A DNA stretch of 64,000 nucleotides. Source: Aquilonibacter sp963820185 (lineage in GTDB: Bacteria > Vulcanimicrobiota > Vulcanimicrobiia > Vulcanimicrobiales > Vulcanimicrobiaceae). The notes under the pieces were generated by a model. The model saw only the letters and a program-made list of their open reading frames with translations, searched no databases and was not told the origin of the DNA. Below, in pieces: positions 18,674-27,216 of the stretch. A program made the translations under genes and the position numbers. The number at the start of each line of letters is the position of its first letter. Positions within the stretch are counted from its first letter, which is position 1. The stretch lies in the NCBI GenBank assembly GCA_963820185.1, contig CAWFYV010000002.1, positions 744,001 to 808,000 on the forward strand. Direction: 5' to 3'.

Positions 18674-19219
18674 TTGTTTATAGCAGTGGATGACGCAGGC
18701 CAGCTCATGGCGCGCGTACGCGCGCGTGATCCGGATGCCTTTGAAACGCTCTACGATGAGTTCTCGCGGCTCGTCTATGGCGTCGCATTGCGCGTGCTTG
18801 CCGATTCGGCCGCCGCGGAGGACGTGACCCAGGCCGTGTTTTTGAAGCTGTGGAGTGATCCCGAGTCGTTCCGCGCCGGCAATTTTCCGGCGTGGCTACT
18901 CCGCGTCACGCGCAATCGCGCGCTTGATGTGCTGCGCGCGCGTACCGCACATCCGCAGGTTGAGATCTCGACCGACATGCCCGAGCGCGACGCGCTCGAA
19001 GACACCGCGTTTGCGAACATGAACTGCCAGGTCGTGCGCGATGCAATGGCGCGGCTCCCCGAAGCGGAGCGTGCGTTGATCCAGCTTGGATTCTTTGGCG
19101 GCTTGACACATCAGGAATTGGCGCGGCGCACCGGCACGCCGCTCGGCACCGTGAAAACGCGGATTCGCTCGGGCTTGCGCAAGCTGCGTGCGATGCTCGA
19201 CGGGGTGGCGGCGGTATGA
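18674..19219 (+). CDS. ECF-type RNA polymerase sigma factor
   Basis: 181 aa if TTG 18674 is used; GTG 18686 is an alternative and neither has a strong ribosome site. Region 2 (residues about 15-85) includes FETLYDEFSRLVYGVALRVL, AEDVTQAVFLKLW and FPAWLLRVTRNRALDVLR; region 4 (about 125-175) includes LPEAERALIQLGFFGG, LTHQELARRTGTPLGTVKTRI. The arrangement with an RskA-type anti-sigma gene overlapping its stop by four bases is that of SigK-like ECF sigma factors. It would direct transcription of a stress or envelope regulon; its targets cannot be named from this window. Confidence 0.9.
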   Translation: MFIAVDDAGQLMARVRARDPDAFETLYDEFSRLVYGVALRVLADSAAAEDVTQAVFLKLWSDPESFRAGNFPAWLLRVTRNRALDVLRARTAHPQVEISTDMPERDALEDTAFANMNCQVVRDAMARLPEAERALIQLGFFGGLTHQELARRTGTPLGTVKTRIRSGLRKLRAMLDGVAAV

Positions 19220-19830
19220 GCCCACACGACGAGATGCTCGACAACGTCGCCGCCTATGCACTCGGCGCGCTCGATGCTGATGAGGCGCGCACGGTCGCAG
19301 CGCACTTGCCGACCTGTCCGGAATGTCAGGCGGAGTACGCTGCATTGCGTCCGGTTGTAACGATGGTCGGCAATGCCGTCGGAGCCGAAATGGCGCCAAG
19401 TCCTCTACTCAAAGCGCGCATCATGCGCGAGGTTCGCATCCAGGAATTGCGTCCGGCCCGCAGCTTTGCGTGGATCGCCTACGCATTTGCGGCAGCGTGT
19501 TTGGCGCTCGCGATCGGCCTCGGCGCGATCGTGCTGCAGCAGCGTCAGACGATCGGCACACTCGCACGCGCGCATAGCATCTACGTCATTGCGCACGGGC
19601 TGCCGCCCTTGCCATCGGGCAAAGTCTATCAGGCCTGGACGCTGGCCAAGGGCGCGACGAGAATGGCGCCATCGGTGACTTTCGTGCCGGACAGCGCCGG
19701 CAACGCGGAGGTTACAGTTCCCGCCGATCCCGCAACGACCGCGGCAGCCGCGATCAGCGTCGAGCCCGTGGGTGGGTCGAAGCAGCCGACAACAAAACCC
19801 ATCGCGGTTATCCCAATCCAAAACGGCTGA
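19216..19830 (+). CDS. Anti-sigma factor, zinc-finger plus RskA-type C-terminal domain
   Basis: 204 aa. Cytoplasmic N-terminal zinc-binding anti-sigma domain with the H-x3-C-x2-C pattern (AAHLPTCPECQAEY, residues about 29-42), a single transmembrane helix (residues about 84-108), and an extracytoplasmic RskA-like domain containing GKVYQAWTLAKGATRMAPSV and a final beta sandwich. It should hold the sigma factor encoded just upstream at the membrane and release it by regulated proteolysis. Start overlaps the sigma gene's TGA (ATGA). Confidence 0.9.
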   Translation: MSPHDEMLDNVAAYALGALDADEARTVAAHLPTCPECQAEYAALRPVVTMVGNAVGAEMAPSPLLKARIMREVRIQELRPARSFAWIAYAFAAACLALAIGLGAIVLQQRQTIGTLARAHSIYVIAHGLPPLPSGKVYQAWTLAKGATRMAPSVTFVPDSAGNAEVTVPADPATTAAAAISVEPVGGSKQPTTKPIAVIPIQNG

Positions 19831-19876
19831 TGCCCCGTTACTCCGGAGACTCGCATCTCTGTGAGGAAGGGGAAAC

Positions 19877-20446
19877 ATGAAGGGTCTTATTCTCGCAATC
19901 ATCGCGGCGGCAATGTTGATGCCGAACATCGTCAACGAGCCGACGCGCTTCTCGGGTTCGTGCTGCGTCTACAGCGGAGCACCCGCGTTGCCGGTCACGC
20001 TCTCAATGGTCATAGCCGGCGGTGGCCCGAGCGACTTCAACACCGTTACGCTGCTCAAGACGCTCACCGGTTCGCAATTCGACGCCGAAGTCACAAAACT
20101 CACCAAGCAATACGGCAAGGACCAAGTCGCGCAGTTTCTCAAGACGTTCGACTTTGTGATCGGTGATTCGCTGCGCATCGTCAAAGAGAAGAACATCGCG
20201 CTGCCGAGCCGGCCGGATCCCAATCCGAAGGACGGCGCAGCATTAGCCAAGGCGCTGTGGGGCGCGGGACAAACCGGTGCGGGCTTCAACGTGGAAGTGA
20301 TGCTCGATCGTGCGGTCTCGCATCCGATTCACGTCACCGTGATGACCGATATCGATGCCAAGTACGGCCTAGCCGCCGACGCGCAGTATCACGCGATCCT
20401 CACGACCGCAATGCACGATCTCGCCGGCGCATATCACCTGCAGTGA
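19877..20446 (+). CDS. Secreted protein of unknown function
   Basis: 189 aa; a purine-rich ribosome site (GAGGAAGGGG) precedes the ATG. The first 15-18 residues (MKGLILAIIAAAMLMP) are a signal peptide. The mature part has a Cys pair (GSCCVYSG), a helical region (TLLKTLTGSQFDAEVTKLTKQYG) and a C-terminal part with two likely helices (YHAILTTAMHDLAGAYH). It sits 46 bases after the anti-sigma gene, so it may be in the same operon and a target of that sigma factor. No family recognised. Confidence 0.65.
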   Translation: MKGLILAIIAAAMLMPNIVNEPTRFSGSCCVYSGAPALPVTLSMVIAGGGPSDFNTVTLLKTLTGSQFDAEVTKLTKQYGKDQVAQFLKTFDFVIGDSLRIVKEKNIALPSRPDPNPKDGAALAKALWGAGQTGAGFNVEVMLDRAVSHPIHVTVMTDIDAKYGLAADAQYHAILTTAMHDLAGAYHLQ

Positions 20447-22306
20447 CTAGGTTCCCATCATGCGCTGGCGCTCGATGCGCGCCGGCGCACGCGGGCCGAT
20501 CTCACGGCGGTTCAGGGTGATCGGCAGCTCGGCCGTCACTTGGTTGCCGCCGATCGTTCGTCCGATGGTGAGCTCACGGGCCAAGCTCTTGACGAGTAAC
20601 AGACCGCGCCCACCCTCGGCGAAATCCTCGGGTCGCGCAACTGCGTGGACGATCGGCGGTCCTTCGTCGACAACGTGCAGCAGCGCGTTGTCGCCGACTA
20701 GCTCGAGCGTGATTTCGGCGCGGCCCGGCGTGTGACGCGCAACATTACCAACGAGTTCGCCAAAGATCAGCTCGGATGCGGAGAGATCGGTGCCGTCGGA
20801 CGCAAACTCGCCCAAATGCCACAGGAACGCACGCTTTGCGCGCCGCGCAGCAGCAGCGCTTCGCGCGTCGACCGTCCAGGTATTCGTCGTGGTCGTGCGC
20901 GCGAAGCCGACGTCGGTTACGGCGATAAAGAGCACGGCGGCGTCGTCGAGTTGCGGCCGTCCCTCGAGTGCGCCACGGAGGATTGCTTGCGCGATGTTCT
21001 CGCTCGCGCTGTAATACTCGCGATTCACGACGTAGATCAGCCGCCGTACGCCGGCATCGTAATCGTAGGCGAGGCGCCCGCTCTCGACGAGCCCGTCGGT
21101 AAAGAGCACGACGGCCGAGCCCGCGTCGAGCGTCATCGAATACTGCCGGTATTCCGTGCGCCGATCGGCGCCCATGATCAAGCCGCCGCCGGAAATTTGC
21201 TCGACGGTTCCGGTTGCTTGAATGGTGATCGGCAATGGATGTCCCGCTGAGGCGTACACAAACAACCCGTTGGTGAGCCACAGTTCACCGTAGAAGAGCG
21301 TGACGAGCGCGGCCAGTTCGTCGCAAACGACACGATTGACGGCGTGCAGGACATCGGCCGGCTGATCGTATAACCGCGCGGCCATACGCACGGATTGACG
21401 CATCTGCGCCATCGTGCTGGCTGCCTGCAATCCGTGGCCTGCGACGTCGCCGACACTAATGCCGAGGCGGCCGTCACCGAGCGTGAAGACGTCGTACCAA
21501 TCACCTCCGACGTCCGCATCGCTGGCCGAGGGCATATACGATGCGTCGATGCGTACGCCGGGTACTTGCGGCAAATTTTGCGGTAGCAAAGCGCGCTGGA
21601 GGAGCGTGACGTTTTTGTGCTCCTGCTGCAATTGTTCGATGACGCCGCGATATTCACGTTCGGCAACCGAGAGCTCGTCTTGACCGCCCAGCGGATTGGG
21701 GTCTTTACCGGCTCGCAAGTCTCGTGCATTGAGGCCCAGCAGGCGCGCGCGTAGCCACACTTGCGAGCCGAAAACGACACCCAGCGTTAGAAAAAGTATC
21801 ATGCCGCCAACGAGTGTCCAAAGGAGCACCTCCGAAAAGCGCGCGAGAAGGTTGCTGGCCTGACGGAGCGCGTTGATCGCGATGATGCGTTCGGATCGAT
21901 CGACGTTGCGTTTCATGAGCGTGAGGCGCGCAAGTAGCGCTGGGGCCGGCGGCGAGTTAGCAAGCGAGCGGCTGGCTGCATTAAGGGCCTCGACGTAGGC
22001 CCGAGCTTGCCGCCGCTCTGCCGGTGTCGCGTCCGCGACCGCGAGCAGCGTCGCCGAGCGCCGTGCGACGTCGCGCGTGGCGGCGACAAAGCCGGCCGTT
22101 CCACGTGTCCGAATTTCGTTATTGAATGCGGTCATCAACGCATCGTTGGCGACGAGGACACGCTGCGTGTGATCGGCCCAGAAGACCGTCGCCCTCGTCG
22201 TGTCGCGTGCTCCAAGCGTGTAGACGAAGATCGCGGCGAGCACGGCGACCGGGACCAATGCGACGACAATCGCTTGGAATCGAATCTGCGATAGCAGCGC
22301 GCGCAT
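20447..22306 (-). CDS. Membrane PP2C (SpoIIE-type) phosphatase fused to RsbW-like HATPase
   Basis: 619 aa from ATG 22306; the longer frame is not protein-like. Helix 1 at residues about 10-32 and helix 2 near 172-196 bracket an extracytoplasmic four-helix sensor (CHASE3-like in size). A coiled linker (EREYRGVIEQLQQEHKNV) leads to a SpoIIE PP2C domain (about 255-450) with the metal-binding Asp residues in ADVGGDWYDVF and GISVGDVAGHG and DDAAVLF near the end. The last 150 residues are an anti-sigma-type HATPase (FGELVGNVARHTPG, HVVDEGPP, GGRGLLLVKSLA). Phosphatase and kinase-like modules of partner switching thus sit on one chain. No STAS antagonist is nearby. Confidence 0.88.
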   Translation of the reverse strand: MRALLSQIRFQAIVVALVPVAVLAAIFVYTLGARDTTRATVFWADHTQRVLVANDALMTAFNNEIRTRGTAGFVAATRDVARRSATLLAVADATPAERRQARAYVEALNAASRSLANSPPAPALLARLTLMKRNVDRSERIIAINALRQASNLLARFSEVLLWTLVGGMILFLTLGVVFGSQVWLRARLLGLNARDLRAGKDPNPLGGQDELSVAEREYRGVIEQLQQEHKNVTLLQRALLPQNLPQVPGVRIDASYMPSASDADVGGDWYDVFTLGDGRLGISVGDVAGHGLQAASTMAQMRQSVRMAARLYDQPADVLHAVNRVVCDELAALVTLFYGELWLTNGLFVYASAGHPLPITIQATGTVEQISGGGLIMGADRRTEYRQYSMTLDAGSAVVLFTDGLVESGRLAYDYDAGVRRLIYVVNREYYSASENIAQAILRGALEGRPQLDDAAVLFIAVTDVGFARTTTTNTWTVDARSAAAARRAKRAFLWHLGEFASDGTDLSASELIFGELVGNVARHTPGRAEITLELVGDNALLHVVDEGPPIVHAVARPEDFAEGGRGLLLVKSLARELTIGRTIGGNQVTAELPITLNRREIGPRAPARIERQRMMGT

Positions 22307-22337
22307 ATGCTGCTGTTCTGCGCGCGCAGGCCGCCGC

Positions 22338-22926
22338 CTAGCCGAAAGTCTTAGCCACCTCGAATTCGGACGGGTGCTCGAACTGGTACACCAGCACCGA
22401 CGCGGTTCCATCGTCCGAACCGAAGACGAGCGCGCCCTGGAATCCCGGGGACTGCGCGGTCGTTCGCGCGATCGCCTGCGCCTTTGTGGCGTCGACGGCA
22501 ATGTGCTCGACCGCATAGACATTCTTGGCCTTCGGATCGAGCCCGACCTCACCGAAGGCGTGCGCAACTTGATAGAGCCCGAGGCGTACTCGATTCGGCG
22601 ACCGTGTGTTTCTCGGCGCGGAGATGATGGTCGTCCCACGCTGATTTGAGATGCCTAAATGCGTCGTGCCCGCCGAGTGATGCAATCACAATGATGCGAC
22701 GCTTGTCGAGCGAGCGCAGAATTGCACTCGAACGCAGCTTTGCTGAAGAACTCCGCGCCTGCTCGATTAGCGTTTCGTAGGTCGAAACGCCCGCATCGAC
22801 GCGCTCGGCCCTCACGTGCACGATATCAATGGCGCACCATGCGTTCGGCGCAAACCGGATCGTCGGCCCACCGGGTCTATGGTCAACCGCTGTGTGGTGC
22901 TGGATATCTTCACGTGGACGTGTCAT
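22338..22926 (-). CDS. Antibiotic-biosynthesis-monooxygenase-like (ABM) protein, frameshifted
   Basis: About 195 aa with one shift near 22590. The first half (APNAWCAIDIVHVRAERV, DKRRIIVIASLGGHDAF) and the second half (NVYAVEHIAVDATKAQAI, SDDGTASVLVYQFEHPSEF) each show the beta-alpha-beta pattern of dimeric ABM-type ferredoxin-like barrels, suggesting a tandem ABM protein. This is fold-level inference; no cofactor or substrate is apparent. Two other ABM-like genes occur in the window (near 30.6 and 40.4 kb). Upstream of the PP2C regulator on the same strand, 31 bases apart. Confidence 0.5.
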
Positions 22927-22983
22927 GGGGGCCCCTCATTATTTCGGGATAAGGCGTTTGCCCTGAGATTGTTAGAATGAACC

Positions 22984-23924
22984 ATGCACCTGCTACTGTC
23001 AATGACCATATTTTTATTGGCGCAAACAACGCTGTCACCCGCACCGCAAGCAAGCGCAACACCTGCGGCCAGTGCTGACTTGAGCAAGCTCACGCCAGAG
23101 CAGCAGGCCGCGGTGCGGGCGTACGTCGTCAAAGCCTCGCAGAATCCGGTTGGCAACATCGCCATCATCCCATTCCAGTTCAACAACAACTACGCGCTCG
23201 GTCCGTACGCCCGTTATCAGTTCAACGTGAACATTCAACCGGTCGTGCCGCTGATGCTGAGCAAAAGCATGACACTGATCGCGCGCACGATCATTCCCGT
23301 GCTCGTCAATCCGTCGAATCTGCCGCCGCAATTGTGTCCGCCGAATGGCGTATGCGGATCCCACATTCGGTGTCAGCGACATTCAAGAGCAACTCTTCTT
23401 TGCGCCCAAGACGAAGCCGGGCGCACTGATCGGGGCGCCGGACCGATCTTCCAGTTTCCAACGGCATCGCCGGATTTCTCGGCACCCGGTCAAATGGTCG
23501 GCCGGCCCGGCCGCGGTCGCCTTGGTGATGCCCGGGTCCATGGGTTGCCGGCGTGCTCGTGACGCAACTCTGGTCGTTTGCAGCAAGGTCGTCGACGCCC
23601 GTAAATTCGGGACTCTTTTTAGCCGTTCGTCAACTACAATCTCAAGGGCGGCTGGGCGATAACCACGGCGCTCCGATTCTTGACCGTCAACTACGGCGCG
23701 CCGGGCAATCAGAAGTGGTCGATTCCGGTCGGTGGTGGCGGAATCGAAGACGTTCAAGCTTGGCGATCAGCCGATGCAGATCTGCGATACTTCTATTACA
23801 CCTACCTCGAGCGCCCGATCGCAACCCCGCAAACGCAATTGCGTTTCGTCTGGAGCTGCTCTTTCCGATCAAGCGCGGCTTCGATCTAAAGGAGATCTTG
23901 CAAGAATCCGGCGTCAAGCAGTAG
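22984..23924 (+). CDS. Outer-membrane beta-barrel transporter-like protein, heavily frameshifted
   Basis: Signal peptide (MHLLLSMTIFLLAQTT), then a short linker, LTPEQQAAVRAYVVKAS, and barrel strands: NIAIIPFQFNNNYALGPYARY, PLMLSKSMTLIARTIIPVL, TFGVSDIQEQLFFAPKTKPG, GPIFQFPTASPD, KWSAGPAAVALVMPG, AGVLVTQLWSFA, FVNYNLKGGWAITTA, and ELLFPIKRGFDL near the end. The order and wording match the neuromedin-U/MetA-pathway-like barrel family (DUF3187/PF13557-type) found next to porins. At least six single-base shifts (about 23355, 23430, 23490, 23540, 23620, 23770) are required, the densest cluster in the window. Function probably outer-membrane transport; unproven. Confidence 0.6.
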
Positions 23925-23927
23925 CTG

Positions 23928-24332
23928 CTAGGCGCGCACAAACATCGAGACTAGCGCGAGCAGGCCAAGAATGGACATCGCGCCGGCGAGCCAGATTGCA
24001 AGCGAACGCCGCTGTTTGTGGGGCCATTCTTTTTCCAGCTCGTGCTCGCGGCCGCGATATTCGATGGTTGCAATCACAAGCGATGCGATGCCGAGCAGCA
24101 CGAGTATCTCGCCGAATTCGCGCGAGCCGATAATCGAGGTTTGCGGGAGACCCGTAGGCCGCTCGAGCTGGAAAAATTTGTAGACCGAGAAGCCGAAGGT
24201 AATGAGCGAGGTGGCGGTGCGAATCCACGCCTGCATCGTACGCTCGTAGGCAAGACGCGTGCGCTCGTAGGCCAGCTTGGTTGAGGTGTCGACCTCTTTG
24301 GTGATCTCGCGTTGGTCGGTCGCCTCTGCCAT
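23928..24332 (-). CDS. DUF202 (YidH-like) membrane protein
   Basis: 134 aa. Hydrophilic N-terminus with the family's characteristic LAYERTRLAYERTMQAWIRT segment immediately before the first helix (TSLITFGFSVYKFF), then two more transmembrane helices (residues about 75-92 and 108-130). Length and three-helix topology are standard for DUF202. Function of the family is poorly known. Ends tail-to-tail with the barrel gene and is divergent from the YVTN propeller. Confidence 0.87.
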   Translation of the reverse strand: MAEATDQREITKEVDTSTKLAYERTRLAYERTMQAWIRTATSLITFGFSVYKFFQLERPTGLPQTSIIGSREFGEILVLLGIASLVIATIEYRGREHELEKEWPHKQRRSLAIWLAGAMSILGLLALVSMFVRA

Positions 24333-24367
24333 AGGGCTAGTCTAGCACGCGGCCGTATTACTGCGGT

Positions 24368-25357
24368 ATGAAATTCTTTGCCGTTCTTCTCGCCGCAGCC
24401 GTTATGGTCAACTACCACCTCGCGGCAACCCACGTGTTGGGCGGGGAGGGCGGCTGGGATTACCTTAGCTTCGACCCAGCAACAAAACACTTGTTCATCT
24501 CGCGCTCGACCCATGTGATGGTGGTCGACCCGCAGAGCGGCACGGTGGTCGGCGACATTCCGAACACACCTGGTGTGCACGGGATCGCGATCGCCGACGA
24601 TCTCGGGAAGGGTTTCACCTCGAACGGCATGGACGCCACCGTGACCGTTTTCGATCTCGCCTCTTTGAAAACGCTGGCGACGATTCCGACTGGCGCAAAG
24701 AATCCCGACGGCATCGCGTACGACCCCGTGACCAAACGCGTCTTTACCTTTAATGGTGGCAGTAACGATGCGACCGCGATCGACGCGCAAACCAACACCG
24801 TCGTCGCGACGATTCCGCTCGGTGGACGGCCGGAGTTTCCGGCGGTCGATGGGCGCGGTACGGTCTACGACAACATCGAGAGCACGAGCGAGATCGTGGC
24901 GATCGATGCCAAAAGCGCGACGGTCGTCAAGCGGTTTCCACTCGGCGCGTGCAAGAGTCCGTCGGGCCTCTCTATGGATCAGCAACATCGCCGGCTTTTC
25001 CCCGCGTGTGAAGGACAGCTCGGTGTGGTCGATGCGGATAGCGGCAACGTGATTACCACGGTTCCGACTGGAGCGGGCACCGACGCAACGCGCTTCGATC
25101 CAAACAGACAGCTTGCATTTGCGTCAAACGGACGCGACGCGACGCTAACCGTCGTGCACGAGGACGATCCGAATCACTACACGGTCGTGCAGAACGCGGC
25201 CACCGTCGCCGGCGCACGCACGCTGGAGCTCGATCCGTCGAACGGTTTTGTGTACCTCGTAACGGCGAAGATGATCGCGAATCCAAATCCGACTGGGCCG
25301 CGCGACCGCTTCAAGATGGTGCCCGGAACGTTTGAACTCTTGACTATGCAGCCGTAA
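24368..25357 (+). CDS. Secreted YVTN/YncE-type beta-propeller protein
   Basis: 329 aa. Short signal peptide (KFFAVLLAAAVMVNY). The remainder is a seven-bladed propeller-like repeat set: HLFISRSTHVMVVDPQSG, DATVTVFDLASLKTLATIP, DATAIDAQTNTVVATIPLGG, EIVAIDAKSATVVKRFPLG and so on, with the YVTN-type 'xVxDxxT/SxxVxxxIPxG' spacing of about 40 residues. Periplasmic propellers of this kind often bind peptides, DNA or metals, or act with c-type enzymes; nothing in this sequence decides. Followed by a 53-residue gene and the aldo/keto reductase. Confidence 0.88.
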   Translation: MKFFAVLLAAAVMVNYHLAATHVLGGEGGWDYLSFDPATKHLFISRSTHVMVVDPQSGTVVGDIPNTPGVHGIAIADDLGKGFTSNGMDATVTVFDLASLKTLATIPTGAKNPDGIAYDPVTKRVFTFNGGSNDATAIDAQTNTVVATIPLGGRPEFPAVDGRGTVYDNIESTSEIVAIDAKSATVVKRFPLGACKSPSGLSMDQQHRRLFPACEGQLGVVDADSGNVITTVPTGAGTDATRFDPNRQLAFASNGRDATLTVVHEDDPNHYTVVQNAATVAGARTLELDPSNGFVYLVTAKMIANPNPTGPRDRFKMVPGTFELLTMQP

Positions 25358-25370
25358 GGAAGGTTGTCCG

Positions 25371-25532
25371 ATGTTGCACGTTGGCGATCACGTTCGCGTG
25401 ATAGATGAAGATGCTATAGCGGTTGTTACCGCGGTACACCCGGACGCGCAAGTGGAAGTGGAGTTTCTCAAGGCATCGGAGGGCGGTCCACGGCGACGGC
25501 GTTATGCGGTGGAGGCGCTCGAGAAGGTATGA
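25371..25532 (+). CDS. Small hypothetical protein (53 aa)
   Basis: Open frame MLHVGDHVRVIDEDAIAVVT to LEKV, 14 bases after the propeller gene, whose stop is followed by an AAGGAAGG site. It contains a KOW/SH3-like strand pattern (GDHVRVIDEDAIAVVTAVHP, then VEVEFLK, then RRRYAVEALEKV), as in small DUF-type barrel domains; inference only. Its TGA overlaps the ATG of the aldo/keto reductase (ATGA at 25529-25532), which strongly suggests that it is translated. Confidence 0.6.
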   Translation: MLHVGDHVRVIDEDAIAVVTAVHPDAQVEVEFLKASEGGPRRRRYAVEALEKV

Positions 25533-26536
25533 GCGATCCATTGTTAGCGCTACGTAATCTCGGTACCGAGGGCCTCGCCGTCTCCGACCTTGGCCTCGGC
25601 TGCATGGGCATGAGCTTTGCTTACGGTCCCGGCGAGCGCGACGACAACGAATCGATTCGAACGATCCACCGCGCGCTCGAACTCGGCGTCACGTTTTTCG
25701 ATACCGCCGAAGCGTATGGTCCGTATACGAATGAAGAACTCCTCGCACGCGCGCTCCAGGGCAAGCGCGACGATGCGGTGATCGCAACGAAGTTCGGCTT
25801 TACGTTTGGCCCCGACGGCGCCGTGAACGGTACCGATAGCCGGCCCGAGCACGTGCGCGAAGCCGTGGAAGGCTCGCTGCGCCGACTGAACACCGATCGC
25901 ATCGACCTGCTGTATCAGCATCGCTTGGATCCGAACGTCCCGATTGAGGAAACCGTCGGAGCAATGGCCGACCTCGTGCACGAAGGCAAAGTGCTCTATC
26001 TCGGGCTCTCGGAAGTCGGGGAAGAGACGATTCGCCGCGCGCATGCCGCGCATCCGATCTCGGCGTTGCAAAGCGAATACTCATTGTGGGAACGCAATCT
26101 CGAGCCGACAATCATTCCATTGCTGCGCGCACTCGGCATCGGCCTCGTGCCATTCGCACCGCTCGGTCGCGGCTTCCTGACCGGTAGTGTCAAGCGCGCC
26201 GAGGAATACCCCGAAGGCGACTATCGCCGCGGCGACCCGCGCTATCAAGGTGAAAACTTCGATGCGAACATGCGTGCGGCGCGGATCGTGGGCGACCTCG
26301 CGGCGCGCATCGGCGTGACGCCGGGCCAGATCGCGCTAGCGTGGCTGTTGCACAAAGGGCCCGACATCGTGCCGATTCCGGGCACCAAGCATGTGCGCTA
26401 TTTAGAAGAGAACGTCGGCGCGTCGAAGGTGCACCTGAGCGAAGACGACATGAACGAACTCGACGCGGCGCTCGCGCCCGAGAAGATCTCCGGACCGCGC
26501 TACAACGAGCGCCAGGCGACGCTGATAAATCGATGA
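25529..26536 (+). CDS. Aldo/keto reductase
   Basis: 335 aa with an intact TIM-barrel frame. The catalytic tetrad is visible: Asp and Tyr in FFDTAEAYGPYTNE, Lys in VIATKFGF and His in LYQHRLDPNVPIE. The C-terminal NADP-binding part is present (ALAWLLHKGPDIVPIPGTKHVRYLEENVGA). It resembles the AKR11/YajO-type subgroup by GCMGMSFAYGPGE near the start. Cytoplasmic reduction of an aldehyde or ketone with NADPH is expected; the physiological substrate is unknown. Overlaps the rhomboid gene downstream (ATGA). Confidence 0.93.
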   Translation: MSDPLLALRNLGTEGLAVSDLGLGCMGMSFAYGPGERDDNESIRTIHRALELGVTFFDTAEAYGPYTNEELLARALQGKRDDAVIATKFGFTFGPDGAVNGTDSRPEHVREAVEGSLRRLNTDRIDLLYQHRLDPNVPIEETVGAMADLVHEGKVLYLGLSEVGEETIRRAHAAHPISALQSEYSLWERNLEPTIIPLLRALGIGLVPFAPLGRGFLTGSVKRAEEYPEGDYRRGDPRYQGENFDANMRAARIVGDLAARIGVTPGQIALAWLLHKGPDIVPIPGTKHVRYLEENVGASKVHLSEDDMNELDAALAPEKISGPRYNERQATLINR

Positions 26537-27216
26537 TTCCGCTAGCCGACGTCTCGCGGCGTCCGACGGCCTTTCCCATCGTCACGCTGTCGATCATCGC
26601 GATCAATGTAGTCGTATTTATCGCTGAATTGATCGGCGGCGACGCGTTCGTGACACGCTGGGCGATGGTCCCGGCGCAAGTCAGCGCAGGACAGCACGTC
26701 GAGACGATCATCACGGCGATGTTCATGCACGCGAGCTGGTCGCACATCATCGGCAACATGGTGTTCTTTTGGGCGTTCGGACCCGAGATCGAAGACGAGA
26801 TGGGGCCGTTGCGCTACGCAATCTTCTATCTCCTCGGCGGCATCGCGGCGGCCGTTTTTCAGATCGCGTTCGACCCGCACTCGACGATCCCGAACCTCGG
26901 TGCAAGCGGCGCCATCGCCGCGGTCATGGGCGCGTTCTTAGTCACGTATCCCGCGCGACCAAATTCGCTCGCTCTTGGTGATCGGCGTCTTTGTCGATGT
27001 GACCTATGTCCCAGCCGTGCTCTTAGTCGGTGGGTGGTTCTTGCTGCAACTCTTAAGCGCCGGCACCGTCGTGCCGGGCGCGCAAAGCGGCGGTGTCGCC
27101 TATCTCGCGCACGTCGGCGGCTTCCTGTTCGGCTGCGTCTTCGCGCGCTCTTTTGAGAAGGCATGCAAGCGCCTGAAGTTGGGTAAGACCGCACAGGGGT
27201 GCCGGAGACGGGATGA
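26533..27216 (+). CDS. Rhomboid-family intramembrane serine protease, frameshifted
   Basis: Six-helix rhomboid: HASWSHIIGNMVFFWAFG (helix 2, Asn and His), the nucleophile in NLGASGAIAAVMGAFL, and the partner His in VAYLAHVGGFLFG. A shift near 26965 separates the helix bearing Ser from the following helices. The reading frame would otherwise run straight into the kinase; adding one G to the GGGG run at 27196-27199 makes it end at TGA 27214-27216, giving an ATGA overlap with the kinase ATG at 27213. A rhomboid cleaves transmembrane substrates in the inner membrane. Length about 228 aa is normal. Confidence 0.83.
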
